From positions 1,908,001-1,972,000 of the forward strand of contig CP001769.1 of NCBI GenBank assembly GCA_000024525.1: a stretch of 64,000 nucleotides of DNA, given 5' to 3'. The notes beneath the pieces were generated by a model, which was given only the letters and a program-made list of their open reading frames with translations, was not told the DNA's origin and searched no databases. This document shows, one piece after another, positions 18,934 through 27,199 of the stretch (position 1 is its first letter; each line of letters begins with the position of its first letter). The translations under genes were made by a program, and so were the position numbers. Source of the stretch: Spirosoma linguale DSM 74. Its GTDB lineage: Bacteria > Bacteroidota > Bacteroidia > Cytophagales > Spirosomataceae.

Positions 18934-20397
18934 CTATGCGGCTACAGGTTCTTCTTTTACAACCGGTTTTGAAACCGCCCATAAACCTACAAACGTAAAT
19001 AAGCCATTCAGCAACAGTCGTTCAAATCCGAATTGATAGCCGCCAAACCAGGCCGCCGAATTTTCATTGACTACATAGGTGAACACCGGCGAGACCAGGC
19101 AAATCCAGGGCACAAAGCGATCCCTGACCGGACGTTTGCTGAAAATACCAAAGGCATAAAGTCCCAATAACGGCCCATACGTGTAGCCCGCAATGTCAAA
19201 AACAGCGGTAATAACTTCTTTACTATTCAACTGCCGGAAAACAATGATGACCACATAGAAAAGCAACGAAAAGCCAATGTGAACGATATGTTTGATGCGC
19301 GACCGCTCGGCTTCGGGCCGCTTTTCGACATTCATGAAATCAACGCAAAACGAGGTAGTTAGTGCCGTCAGGGCGGAGTCGGCGCTGGCGTAAGTAGCCG
19401 CTGTAATACCCAGCAGAAACGTGATACCGACAACCAGACCAAGGTGATTTAAGGCAAGTAATGGGTATAAATCGTCGGTACGGGTTGGGATTTCGATGCC
19501 TTCGCGTTGAGCGTATACGTACAAAAGTACCCCCAGCGAGAGAAACATGAAGTTGACGAAAACAAGGGTTACGGTGAACCAGAACATGTTTTTCTGGGCC
19601 TCGCCGATGTTTTTGCAGGTCAGGTTCTTTTGCATCAGATCCTGGTCGAGGCCGGTCATAACGATGGCGATGAAAGCCCCGGAAATAAACTGCTTGAAGA
19701 AGTTTTTCGGATCATTGGCATCCCAGTAGAACACTTGCGACATGGTACTGTCTTTCACCGTCCGGACCAGATCGCCGAAGGAGTAGCCCAACTCCTTTGA
19801 GATTAAAACAATGGTCAATACAACGGCGGTAACCAGAAACACGGTTTGCAGCGTATCGGTCACGATAATCGTTTTAACGCCCCCTTTGAAAGTATATACC
19901 CAGATCAGAGCGATGGTGATCAGTACTGACACTTCGAAGGGAATTCCCAGCGCGTTAAATAACGCAATTTGCAATACTCCGGCGGCCACATAAAGCCGAA
20001 CGGCCGACCCGACGGTCCTTGCCAGCAGGAAAAAGCCCGCGCCTGTTTTGTAGGACCAGAAGCCAAAGCGTTTTTCCAAGTACCCGTAAATCGAGATCAG
20101 GTTCAGTCGATAATAAAGCGGCATCAGCACCGAGCCAATGACAAAGTATCCGACAATGTAACCCAGCACAACCTGGAAATAGGAAAAGCCAATTTTCCCG
20201 ACTGCACCGGGTACGGAAATAAACGTAACGCCCGACAGGGACGTGCCAATCATGCCAAACGCAACTAACCACCAGGGCGACTGTCGGTTAGCGGTAAAAA
20301 ACGCATTGGTATCGGCACCCCGTGCGGTGTAAAAGGAGACAGCAATCAGCATTCCGAAATAAGCAATCAGAATGACCAGGGCAAGGGTGGTATTCAT
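18934..20397 (-). CDS. Sodium:solute symporter (SSS family)
   Basis: 487 residues with about 13 hydrophobic spans. The N-terminal helix LALVILIAYFGMLIAVSFYTARG, the segment WWLVAFGMIGTSLSGVTFI and the Na+-site-like GITAATYASADSALTALTTSF (around residue 330) match SSS transporters of the SLC5 type. It imports a small solute with sodium across the inner membrane; substrate unknown. The last residues (PVVKEEPVAA) are cytosolic. It diverges from clpS. Confidence 0.9.
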   Translation of the reverse strand: MNTTLALVILIAYFGMLIAVSFYTARGADTNAFFTANRQSPWWLVAFGMIGTSLSGVTFISVPGAVGKIGFSYFQVVLGYIVGYFVIGSVLMPLYYRLNLISIYGYLEKRFGFWSYKTGAGFFLLARTVGSAVRLYVAAGVLQIALFNALGIPFEVSVLITIALIWVYTFKGGVKTIIVTDTLQTVFLVTAVVLTIVLISKELGYSFGDLVRTVKDSTMSQVFYWDANDPKNFFKQFISGAFIAIVMTGLDQDLMQKNLTCKNIGEAQKNMFWFTVTLVFVNFMFLSLGVLLYVYAQREGIEIPTRTDDLYPLLALNHLGLVVGITFLLGITAATYASADSALTALTTSFCVDFMNVEKRPEAERSRIKHIVHIGFSLLFYVVIIVFRQLNSKEVITAVFDIAGYTYGPLLGLYAFGIFSKRPVRDRFVPWICLVSPVFTYVVNENSAAWFGGYQFGFERLLLNGLFTFVGLWAVSKPVVKEEPVAA

Positions 20398-20477
20398 AGA
20401 AAATCCGGCAACTTTTCAGGCCTAAATAGAGTTCTTTTATAGGACGGCGAAGGTTTTTTTTAGTGCCCATTTTGCCG

Positions 20478-20485
20478 TAAATTTG
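20478..20485 (+). promoter_or_regulatory. TAnnTTTG -7 box upstream of clpS
   Basis: TAAATTTG at 20478-20485 is a perfect match to the Bacteroidota -7 box and lies 25 bases before the clpS ATG. No TTG at the expected -33 spacing was found, so the assignment rests on the -7 box only. Confidence 0.45.
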
Positions 20486-20510
20486 CTAAGTAAACACCAT
20501 TTTATCTCCT

Positions 20511-20789
20511 ATGCAACCTTTTGAAGAAACCGTTGTGGACGTGCTCGATCAAGTTGTTGAAACCGACGTTCATAACCTTGTGGTCTTCAACGACGAAGTC
20601 AATACGTTCGATCATGTCATCGAAACGCTCATTGACGTCTGCGGACATACGCCTGAGCAGGCCGAGCAATGTACGTTGCTTATTCACTACAAAGGGAAGT
20701 GCTCCGTAAAAAACGGATCATGGGAAGAACTTGTGCCAATGCGTAATGAAATCTGCCGTCGCGGTATTAGCGCTGAAGTTTTAAATTAA
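20511..20789 (+). CDS. clpS: ATP-dependent Clp protease adaptor ClpS
   Basis: 92 residues. The fold is recognisable from HNLVVFNDEVNTFDHVIETL, the NDEVNTF being the N-degron pocket region, and the C-terminal CTLLIHYKGKCSVKNGSWEEL helix-strand part with ICRRGISAEV. ClpS delivers N-end-rule substrates to ClpA. The Bacteroidota copy is expected to act with ClpAP or a ClpC-like partner, none of which is in this window. A hairpin region separates it from recR. Confidence 0.9.
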   Translation: MQPFEETVVDVLDQVVETDVHNLVVFNDEVNTFDHVIETLIDVCGHTPEQAEQCTLLIHYKGKCSVKNGSWEELVPMRNEICRRGISAEVLN

Positions 20790-20794
20790 TGCTG

Positions 20795-20867
20795 AAAGAG
20801 CGAAAGAGTGAGCGAGCGAAAGTTAATGCGCCGGTCACTCTTTTGCTCTTTTTCTTTTTCGCTCTTT
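20795..20867 (+). repeat. Imperfect inverted repeat between clpS and recR
   Basis: AAAGAGCGAAAGAG at 20795-20808 pairs with CTTTTTCGCTCTTT at 20854-20867 with one mismatch, and GAGTGA pairs with TCACTC inside it. It ends 13 bases before the recR TTG start, so it may act as terminator of clpS and could also influence recR translation. Confidence 0.5.
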
Positions 20868-20880
20868 AATTTAACTGAAC

Positions 20881-21492
20881 TTGGAATACCCATCCAAACT
20901 CATAGAAGACGCGGTGAACGAGGTGTCGAAACTGCCGGGTATCGGGAAAAAAACCGCTCTCCGGCTGGTGCTGCATCTGCTTAAACGCGATGAAGAACAA
21001 ACCGAAACGCTGGCCCAGAGTTTGACGGCCATGCGTACCAATGTGAAGTACTGTCGTAAATGCCATAACCTCTCGGATAATGAGGTATGCACCATATGCG
21101 CCAGTAACAAACGTGACCAGTCCCTGATTTGTGTGGTAGAAGATACCCGCGATGTATTAGCGATTGAAAATACAGCCCAGTATCGTGGCCTATATCATGT
21201 GCTGGGTGGTATTATCTCACCCGTAGAAGGCATTGGCCCCAGCGATTTGCAGATCGACTCCCTTATGAACCGCCTGCGCGATGCCGGAAGCGAACAAGTG
21301 CGCGAAATCATTCTGGCGATCAGTCCTACGATGGAAGGAGACACAACGGCGTTCTATCTTCAGAAGAAACTTAAGCCGTTCAATCTCAAAATTTCAACCA
21401 TTGCCCGCGGAGTTCCTATCGGGGGCGACCTTGAGTATGCCGATGAGGTGACACTGGGCCGCAGCATTCTGAGTCGGATTGCCTACGATTAA
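20881..21492 (+). CDS. recR: Recombination mediator protein RecR
   Basis: 203 residues, standard length. The N-terminal helix-hairpin-helix reads VSKLPGIGKKTALRLVLHLL, the zinc finger CRKCHNLSDNEVCTIC (four Cys) and the Toprim segment LICVVEDTRDVLAIE follow, ending GDLEYADEVTLGRSI. RecR acts with RecO (and RecF) to load RecA on gapped DNA. The start is TTG at 20881: no ATG fits and the product from TTG (MEYPSKLIEDAVNEVSKLPG) has the family N-terminus. Confidence 0.95.
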   Translation: MEYPSKLIEDAVNEVSKLPGIGKKTALRLVLHLLKRDEEQTETLAQSLTAMRTNVKYCRKCHNLSDNEVCTICASNKRDQSLICVVEDTRDVLAIENTAQYRGLYHVLGGIISPVEGIGPSDLQIDSLMNRLRDAGSEQVREIILAISPTMEGDTTAFYLQKKLKPFNLKISTIARGVPIGGDLEYADEVTLGRSILSRIAYD

Positions 21493-21548
21493 AAGCATCC
21501 CGTAACCTCTGGTCGTTGGCGGCTGGTGGTCGTTATGAAAACATACTG

Positions 21549-21611
21549 ACAGGCCAGGGGGTCACAGATGCAAAAAACTTGTTTCTTTGCATCTGTGACC
21601 CCCTGGCCTGT
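21549..21611 (+). repeat. 26-bp perfect inverted repeat after recR
   Basis: Arms 21549-21574 and 21586-21611 are exact reverse complements with an 11-base loop, 57 bases after the recR stop. No T-tract follows directly. It sits between two same-strand genes, so it may be a recR terminator or a processing site; a second short hairpin follows at 21651. Confidence 0.7.
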
Positions 21612-21650
21612 TAAACATTCGACCATTTTTGACGGTTTGATGAACAGCCC

Positions 21651-21676
21651 AAAGCGTCACAGACGCTTTTTCGTTT
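21651..21676 (+). terminator. Short GC hairpin with T-tract just before sod
   Basis: AAAGCGTC (21651-21658), loop ACA, GACGCTTT (21662-21669), then TTCGTTTTT. This is shaped like an intrinsic terminator but lies only about 20 bases before the superoxide dismutase start. Either the sod promoter overlaps it or it attenuates sod transcription. Confidence 0.5.
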
Positions 21677-21692
21677 TTAAACCAACATTCGC

Positions 21693-22388
21693 ATGAATCG
21701 CTCCGAGTTTTTGAAATTGGCCTTCGGTGCATCGGCCGGTTTAGTTGCCTTCCGTTCGTTCGGTCTTGCACCTGCTCAGGCAGAAGGACCCTTTAAACTG
21801 GCCCCATTGCCATACGATGCGGGTGCCCTTGAACCGCACATCGACAAAATGACCATGGAAATCCACCATGGCAAACACCACAAAGCCTATGTCGATAATC
21901 TCAACAAGGCCGTTGCCGGTACTGATATGGCAAAGATGGATATCGATGCACTGGTGAAAAGCATAAGCAGCAGTACACCAGCCGCTGTTCGGAACAATGG
22001 AGGTGGGCACTGGAATCATACCTTCTTCTGGAACATTATGGGCCCTAATGCGGGTGGTGCACCAAAAGGCGCACTGGCCGACGCCATCAACAAGAAATAT
22101 ACCTCGTTCGACAACTTCAAAGCTGAATGGGCGAAAGCGGCTACCGGTCGATTCGGTTCGGGCTGGGTTTGGCTGATCAAAAATGGCAACGATGTTGAAA
22201 TCGTCTCGACGCCTAATCAGGATAATCCGTTAATGGCCCTGGCTGAGAAAAAAGGAACGCCTGTGCTCGGACTCGACGTGTGGGAACACGCCTATTACCT
22301 GAAGTACCAGAATCGTCGGCCGGAGTACGTTACGGCATTCTGGAACGTTGTCGACTGGAACAAAGTCGGTAAGAACTTCGGAGCCTAA
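21693..22388 (+). CDS. Exported Fe/Mn superoxide dismutase
   Basis: 231 residues, about 30 longer than cytosolic enzymes because of an N-terminal export signal ([16 protein letters not shown] to PAQA). The signal has a Tat-like FLK core but only one Arg. The enzyme body carries the metal ligands in [24 protein letters not shown] and [15 protein letters not shown]. It converts superoxide to peroxide and oxygen, here probably in the periplasm or outside the cell. Fe versus Mn cannot be decided with confidence. It ends with its own long hairpin at 22401. Confidence 0.93.
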   Translation: MNRSEFLKLAFGASAGLVAFRSFGLAPAQAEGPFKLAPLPYDAGALEPHIDKMTMEIHHGKHHKAYVDNLNKAVAGTDMAKMDIDALVKSISSSTPAAVRNNGGGHWNHTFFWNIMGPNAGGAPKGALADAINKKYTSFDNFKAEWAKAATGRFGSGWVWLIKNGNDVEIVSTPNQDNPLMALAEKKGTPVLGLDVWEHAYYLKYQNRRPEYVTAFWNVVDWNKVGKNFGA

Positions 22389-22400
22389 TAACCTTACATC

Positions 22401-22474
22401 CAAAGACGCAATCCCCTGCGTTTCCTGTGCCGAATGGTTGATTCACACAGGAGACGCAGGGGATTGCGTCTTTG
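22401..22474 (+). terminator. 29-bp near-perfect inverted repeat after sod
   Basis: Arms 22401-22429 and 22446-22474 match at 28 of 29 positions (the exception is a G-T type pair). It begins 12 bases after the sod stop codon, so it is probably the sod terminator, though no T-tract follows. Confidence 0.7.
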
Positions 22475-22507
22475 AATTGAGTAACCGGCAGATTGGGCAA
22501 TCTTTTG

Positions 22508-22515
22508 TATTTTTG
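22508..22515 (+). promoter_or_regulatory. TAnnTTTG -7 box of the oxygenase gene
   Basis: TATTTTTG at 22508-22515 is a perfect -7 box, 16 bases before the ATG at 22532, which implies a 5' leader of only about ten bases. This supports 22532 rather than 22493 as the start. A TTG lies upstream but not at ideal spacing. Confidence 0.5.
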
Positions 22516-22531
22516 TGAAAATAGTTTAGGA

Positions 22532-23488
22532 ATGATAGTAGAAGAATTATACAATGAAATACCGTCATTGGATTTGGCGGATTTCACATCAGGAGACCCC
22601 GAACGTAAAGCCCGTTTTGTACAGGATTTAGGGCGGGCATTTAATCAGATTGGGTTCGTCGCTATCCGTAATCATGGATTAACCAACGAGTTGACAACGA
22701 AACTCTACGATGCAGCGCAATCTTTTTTCTCCTCGCCCGATTCACTCAAACAGAAGTATGAACGTCCTGATTTGAATGGACAGCGAGGGTATATTGGAAA
22801 AGGAAAGGAAACTGCCAAAGGATTTAAGGTTGCGGACCTGAAAGAATTTTACCACATTGGTCAGCCCGAACCGGTTGGAGATATGCCAGCCAACGTGCTG
22901 CCCGACGAGTTTCCCGAATTTAGTGAAGCTACTCAAACCGCTTACCGGACCCTCGAAAATGCGGGTAAGCAACTGTTGCGGGCTATTGCCCTGTACCTCG
23001 AACTGCCCGAAAGCTACTTTGATGATAAAGTACAGAATGGCGACAGTATTTTGCGGGCTTTACATTACTTCCCTCTCGACCCCGATACAACGCCCGATGG
23101 CGCAGTAAGAGCCGCTCCTCACGGCGATATTAACCTGATTACGCTGCTGATGGGGGCATCGGCCGACGGGCTCGAAGTGCTGCGCCGTGATGGTAAATGG
23201 ATTGGCATAACCGCCCTGCCCGATCAGGTAGTTGTGAACGTGGGTGATATGTTGGACCGGTTAACCAACCACAAACTGAAATCGACGATCCACCAGGTTG
23301 TTAATCCCCCGCGCGAAAAAATGAACCAGTCGCGCTATTCAATTCCGTTCTTCATGCATCCCCGCGCAGATATGGACCTGACCAGCCTGGAAAGCTGTAT
23401 CGACGCACAACATCCGAAGATCTACGTCGACATGACGGCGGGCGAGTTTCTGGATGAACGACTGATGGAGCTTGGACTGAAAAAGTAA
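22532..23488 (+). CDS. 2-oxoglutarate/Fe(II) oxygenase, isopenicillin N synthase family
   Basis: 318 residues from ATG 22532. The N-domain (DIOX_N type) has FNQIGFVAIRNHG; the Fe(II) triad is His197-x-Asp199 in APHGDINLITLL and His254 in KSTIHQVVNPP; the co-substrate RxS is Arg268/Ser270 in SRYSIPFFMHP. Length and order match the bacterial isopenicillin-N-synthase-like oxygenases. Cytosolic; substrate unknown. The start is supported by the promoter box right before it; the longer frame from 22493 would overlap that box. Confidence 0.9.
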   Translation: MIVEELYNEIPSLDLADFTSGDPERKARFVQDLGRAFNQIGFVAIRNHGLTNELTTKLYDAAQSFFSSPDSLKQKYERPDLNGQRGYIGKGKETAKGFKVADLKEFYHIGQPEPVGDMPANVLPDEFPEFSEATQTAYRTLENAGKQLLRAIALYLELPESYFDDKVQNGDSILRALHYFPLDPDTTPDGAVRAAPHGDINLITLLMGASADGLEVLRRDGKWIGITALPDQVVVNVGDMLDRLTNHKLKSTIHQVVNPPREKMNQSRYSIPFFMHPRADMDLTSLESCIDAQHPKIYVDMTAGEFLDERLMELGLKK

Positions 23489-23497
23489 TCAGTTCCC

Positions 23498-23547
23498 GTC
23501 TGACACGATCGGTGAATGACAATGGCCAGTTACCGACCGTGTCAGAC
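23498..23547. terminator. 16-bp hairpin after the oxygenase gene
   Basis: Arms 23498-23513 and 23532-23547 pair at 15 of 16 positions, starting 10 bases after the oxygenase stop. Probable terminator lacking a T-tract. Confidence 0.55.
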
Positions 23548-23575
23548 AACCCGCTATCCTTGACCCTTCCTCTAC

Positions 23576-24778
23576 ATGCTTCCATACCTGTCCACTGTTC
23601 AGCCCGTACGCCGAATTCGTTATATCATCTTTTTAAAAGATGTGCTGATTCTGGCGCTGACAACTTTTGGTGGACCGCAGGTGCATCTGGCTATGTTTTA
23701 TGAACGGCTGGTGCAAAAACGGCGCTACCTTACTGAAGACGAACTACTGGAACTGAACGCATTGGGACAGGTATTACCGGGGCCGACGTCTACGCAAACC
23801 ATAACAGCCATTGGTTTCAAAATTGGCGGTCCAAATCTGGCTTACATTACACTGCTGGTTTGGATTTTGCCTGCTGTATGTATAATGACAGCCGCCGGGA
23901 TGGGGATTTATTACCTGGAACAGCACCACTTGTCGTTGCAGTTTGCCCGATTTATTCAGCCAATGGCCGTGGGTTTCATGGTCGTGGCGGGGTACAGGAT
24001 TGGACAAAAGGTTATAAAAAATCAGGTCAGTCTGGCTTTGGCGCTGATTGCCGTCGTTGTGGCTTATCTGTTTCGGTCGCCCTTTATGACGCCAATTGTT
24101 ATTGCGGTAGGAGGGTTGACGACGGCACTAACTTACGAAAAACAGAAACGAATGGAGAAAAAGCCCCTGCGCGTGCAGTGGTCCAACTTTTTTCTGTGGC
24201 TGGGTGTGTTTGTAGGGGCCGCTACACTGGGAGCGTATACTCAATCGCTGCCCGTTCGCCTGTTTGAAAACTTCTACCGCAATGGCAGCTTCGTTTTTGG
24301 GGGAGGGCAGGTGTTGACGCCTATGTTATATAACGAGTTCGTTGCCTTTAAGCATTATTTATCACGCGAAGAGTTTTTGTCGGGCCTGGGTTTGGTGCAG
24401 GCCGTTCCTGGACCAGTCTTTGCGTTTGCGTCTTACATTGGGGTATTATCCATGCGTGATTCCGGTATGCACGGCCAACTTTGGGGAAGCTTGGTATCGA
24501 CTGCCGGAATTTTCCTGCCCGGCACGTTTCTGATTTTCTTTGTTTATCGATTCTGGGAGCAACTCAAGCGCTACCGGGTTGTTCGGGCATCTCTGGAAGG
24601 GATCAATGCCGCCAGCACGGGCTTAACGGCCGCAGCGGCTTTGGCACTTTTCGAGCCCATGGCGACCCACTGGTCATCTGTGGTGGTGGTGGTCTCAACC
24701 ATTGCTGTGCTCCTGTACACGAAAATTCCGCCCTATGTGTTGATTCTGGTAGGCTTGCTGACCGGCGTGATTTTGTAA
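23576..24778 (+). CDS. chrA: Chromate transporter (CHR family, two-domain)
   Basis: 400 residues with two homologous CHR halves. The first half has LTTFGGPQVHLAMFYERLV and a GQVLPGPTSTQTIT motif, the second has FGGGQVLTPMLYNE and LVQAVPGPVFAFASYIG. The FGGP/GGG and PGP motifs are diagnostic for CHR proteins, which export chromate; some relatives may move other anions. About ten membrane spans. It is a long-chain (bidomain) type with no ChrB regulator next to it. It converges on the PhzF gene. Confidence 0.92.
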   Translation: MLPYLSTVQPVRRIRYIIFLKDVLILALTTFGGPQVHLAMFYERLVQKRRYLTEDELLELNALGQVLPGPTSTQTITAIGFKIGGPNLAYITLLVWILPAVCIMTAAGMGIYYLEQHHLSLQFARFIQPMAVGFMVVAGYRIGQKVIKNQVSLALALIAVVVAYLFRSPFMTPIVIAVGGLTTALTYEKQKRMEKKPLRVQWSNFFLWLGVFVGAATLGAYTQSLPVRLFENFYRNGSFVFGGGQVLTPMLYNEFVAFKHYLSREEFLSGLGLVQAVPGPVFAFASYIGVLSMRDSGMHGQLWGSLVSTAGIFLPGTFLIFFVYRFWEQLKRYRVVRASLEGINAASTGLTAAAALALFEPMATHWSSVVVVVSTIAVLLYTKIPPYVLILVGLLTGVIL

Positions 24779-24796
24779 AGACGCATGAGCTACCTG

Positions 24797-25714
24797 TCAG
24801 ATATACCACATTCCTTCAGCTACCAGTTTGCTGCGTCCGCCAACATTTATCTCATAAGTCCCGTCGGCTAAACGCCCATCCAGATAAAGATAAGATTTCC
24901 GTTTCATCTGAAATCCCTGTTCTACAGTTGCCGTAATATTGTCGCATACGTTCGATAAAAGGTATGCCAGAAAGCAGCCGTTGGCACTCCCGGTAGCTGC
25001 ATCTTCCATAACCTTATCGTTTTCGATCAGCAGCATTCGGGTGTTATACGCATTGCCTGCTTCATGGGTCTCGCTGGTAAAGAAAAACAGCGAAGTAGAA
25101 TGGCCGGTCGGACTGTTGGTCTTATACATTTGCCGGGCCGTTAAAAAGGCGATGAAGGGCTCAAGTTTCAGCGACAGGGTGTCAATTGCCGCGCGGCTTT
25201 TGAGGGGAATAATGATGTAAGGCAGGCCCGTACTGATTTCCTGAATGGGTAGCGTGTCGTTAAGGGCATCGCGGGGAATGCCTAATTCAGTGGCAATCTC
25301 GTCGGCCGTAAACACAAGGCCAAACGTGGGTTGCGCCTGGCGCATGAAGAAGATACTTTCGTCCAGGTTGGCCGGATCGTCTACAGAAATAGCAATGTCG
25401 CTGTGAGCAAGTTCCAGGGTTAGGGTTGGGCTGGCCTGGGGCAGAATAAATTTATTGATGACATAGCTCGTTCCCAACGATGGATGACCGGCAAAGGGAA
25501 CCTCATGCTCCGGGGTAAAGATCCGAACCGTGAATCGAAGGTTGCCGTTGTCCGCTTTTATAAAGGTTGTCTCGGCGAAGTTGATTTCCCTGGCAATCTG
25601 CTGCATCTGGCGGTCACTAAGCTGATTATTCATATCGAGAAACACCGCAAGCTGATTGCCTTCATACCGACTTGACGCAAATACATCGACAATGTAAAAT
25701 TTAATACCCTGCAT
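24797..25714 (-). CDS. PhzF family isomerase
   Basis: 305 residues, standard for PhzF-like proteins. Landmarks are KFYIVDVFASSRYEGNQLAVF at the N-terminus, the catalytic Glu48 in NFAETTFI, PFAGHPSLGTSYV and the late DAATGSANGCFLAYLL segment. PhzF itself isomerises a phenazine precursor, but most members of this family are of unknown substrate and no phenazine genes are nearby, so a generic isomerase/epimerase label is safer. Cytosolic. Confidence 0.9.
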   Translation of the reverse strand: MQGIKFYIVDVFASSRYEGNQLAVFLDMNNQLSDRQMQQIAREINFAETTFIKADNGNLRFTVRIFTPEHEVPFAGHPSLGTSYVINKFILPQASPTLTLELAHSDIAISVDDPANLDESIFFMRQAQPTFGLVFTADEIATELGIPRDALNDTLPIQEISTGLPYIIIPLKSRAAIDTLSLKLEPFIAFLTARQMYKTNSPTGHSTSLFFFTSETHEAGNAYNTRMLLIENDKVMEDAATGSANGCFLAYLLSNVCDNITATVEQGFQMKRKSYLYLDGRLADGTYEINVGGRSKLVAEGMWYI

Positions 25715-25744
25715 AGGCTGATCAATAAATGATTAAAAGAAAGG

Positions 25745-25788
25745 TATAAAAAAACGCTCCCCGTAACGTACAGTAACGAGAAGCGTTT
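25745..25788 (-). terminator. Intrinsic terminator of the 29.1-25.8 kb operon
   Basis: On the minus strand AAACGCTTCTCGTTAC pairs with GTTACGGGGAGCGTTT (three G-U or mismatch positions) and is followed by a run of T (read on the plus strand as aaaaaaa at 25748-25754). It lies just after the stop of the 451-residue protein gene. Confidence 0.75.
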
Positions 25789-25811
25789 CAACGAACAGAC
25801 GAGTTTTAGGA

Positions 25812-27167
25812 TTAAAGCTCGTCCGACAAAAATTTTCGGATTGTCTGATGAGGTCGCAGACTTTGGGGCTTTCCGTTACTGCCGGAAGGTCTGCTTTCAT
25901 TCGTTCGGGTGCGGCTGCCGTTCTGAAGCGTCAGCATTTCTTTCCGGAGCTGCCGTTGTTCTTCATCGGTCAGCACCGTTCGTGTGGCTTCGCCCTGTCC
26001 GTAGCCATCATTAAAATTGCTGATGCGGCTATCGGTCTGGGCTAGTTTCAGTTCGGCCAGCAGTTCATTGAGCTCGGCCGTAACGGCCTGTTTTTGCTGT
26101 TTTAGCTCGTCCAGACCGGGTAGCAAATCAAGATTGTGCTGGAGAACGTTTTGCTGCGTGCTTTGTTCGGCCAGCACTATTTCGAGCGGAGTGATTTCCT
26201 TATCGATGCGTTTCAATCGACGGCGTAGTTTCCAGAGTTTGAGATCGGCCTGTAGCCACCGAAACCAGAATGCTGATAAGACCGGCAGGGCAATGCCCAG
26301 GCAAACAGCACCGGCCAGTGCAAACAAAATGCCGCTCAGAACGAACGACAGTAACGCCCAGGGGCTGTTGACAAGGGCCAGATTCAACTCGCTCGATTCG
26401 CTTAGCTGTTTCTCAATTTTGCCCATCGTGGCTGCGTCAAGCACCTGCGTTGTTGCTGTAGGGTCGGTATTCAACTGAAGTTGCCGGACCGATTTGTTAA
26501 TAGCGGCTTTCAGTTGATCAGTGCGGTACGCTTCGTACCGGAACCAGCCCAGAACGGCCAGCGTCAGCACCGCAAACACGGCTAGTGTAATCTTGAAACG
26601 CTCGTATTTGCGCCCGTTGAGTTCGGGGTTTTCCTGATACGGTTTTTCAATGAGCCGATCATAAGCCGGTTTCAGCAGGATAGAAACCATGGCTAAGCCA
26701 ACTGCAAACGCCCAGGCTTCGTTTGTATTGCGGATATTGAGCGCGTAGGCAACGATTTCGTGCGAAATGATCAGATCACCCGCCAAAAACGAAATGCCCG
26801 CAACCAGAAACAGTAAACCCGCAAATAATGAATAATCGGGAGATGCTTTCGTGCGTCGCTCCCGTAAACTATCCCGGTCAGCCTCAATGGATTGTTTTGC
26901 GGCTTCCAGCTTCCCAACCTGTTTGGCCAGCCGTTCAACCTGGAGCGTATGCGTTTGCAGGGTTGTATAAGCGGCCCTGTTGGCTTCGGTGGCGTCGGCT
27001 AACTGTTGGTTGATGGACGTTATCTCCGCCCGTTTTTCACCAATTCGTTCAGTTAGCCAGTCGGTATTAATCTGGCTGGATAAATACCCTTCGTATGTTT
27101 CCCGATTTACACCTTCAACGCCACTGGTGTAGCCATGCTGGAAATCAGGATGATTGCTTGGTTCCAT
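25812..27167 (-). CDS. Unrecognised coiled-coil membrane protein
   Basis: 451 residues, no family recognised. Order: a soluble N-terminus, a coiled coil (about 40-105, rich in Glu/Gln/Ala/Leu), two or three membrane spans (SLFAGLLFLVAGISFLAGDL, AWAFAVGLAMVSILL, LAVFAVLTLAVLGW), a soluble loop (about 215-265), further hydrophobic segments (LLSFVLSGILFALAGAVCL and on), then a second coiled coil (about 310-390) and a polar Asn/Ser/Arg tail. The same general plan occurs in the gene upstream. It is the last gene of a three-gene minus-strand unit, 32 bases after the previous stop, followed by a terminator. A scaffold or stress-related membrane role is possible, but nothing in the sequence specifies it. 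Confidence 0.7.
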   Translation of the reverse strand: MEPSNHPDFQHGYTSGVEGVNRETYEGYLSSQINTDWLTERIGEKRAEITSINQQLADATEANRAAYTTLQTHTLQVERLAKQVGKLEAAKQSIEADRDSLRERRTKASPDYSLFAGLLFLVAGISFLAGDLIISHEIVAYALNIRNTNEAWAFAVGLAMVSILLKPAYDRLIEKPYQENPELNGRKYERFKITLAVFAVLTLAVLGWFRYEAYRTDQLKAAINKSVRQLQLNTDPTATTQVLDAATMGKIEKQLSESSELNLALVNSPWALLSFVLSGILFALAGAVCLGIALPVLSAFWFRWLQADLKLWKLRRRLKRIDKEITPLEIVLAEQSTQQNVLQHNLDLLPGLDELKQQKQAVTAELNELLAELKLAQTDSRISNFNDGYGQGEATRTVLTDEEQRQLRKEMLTLQNGSRTRTNESRPSGSNGKPQSLRPHQTIRKFLSDEL

Positions 27168-27199
27168 AGATAGATCGAATTATAAATGATGAGCTATGA

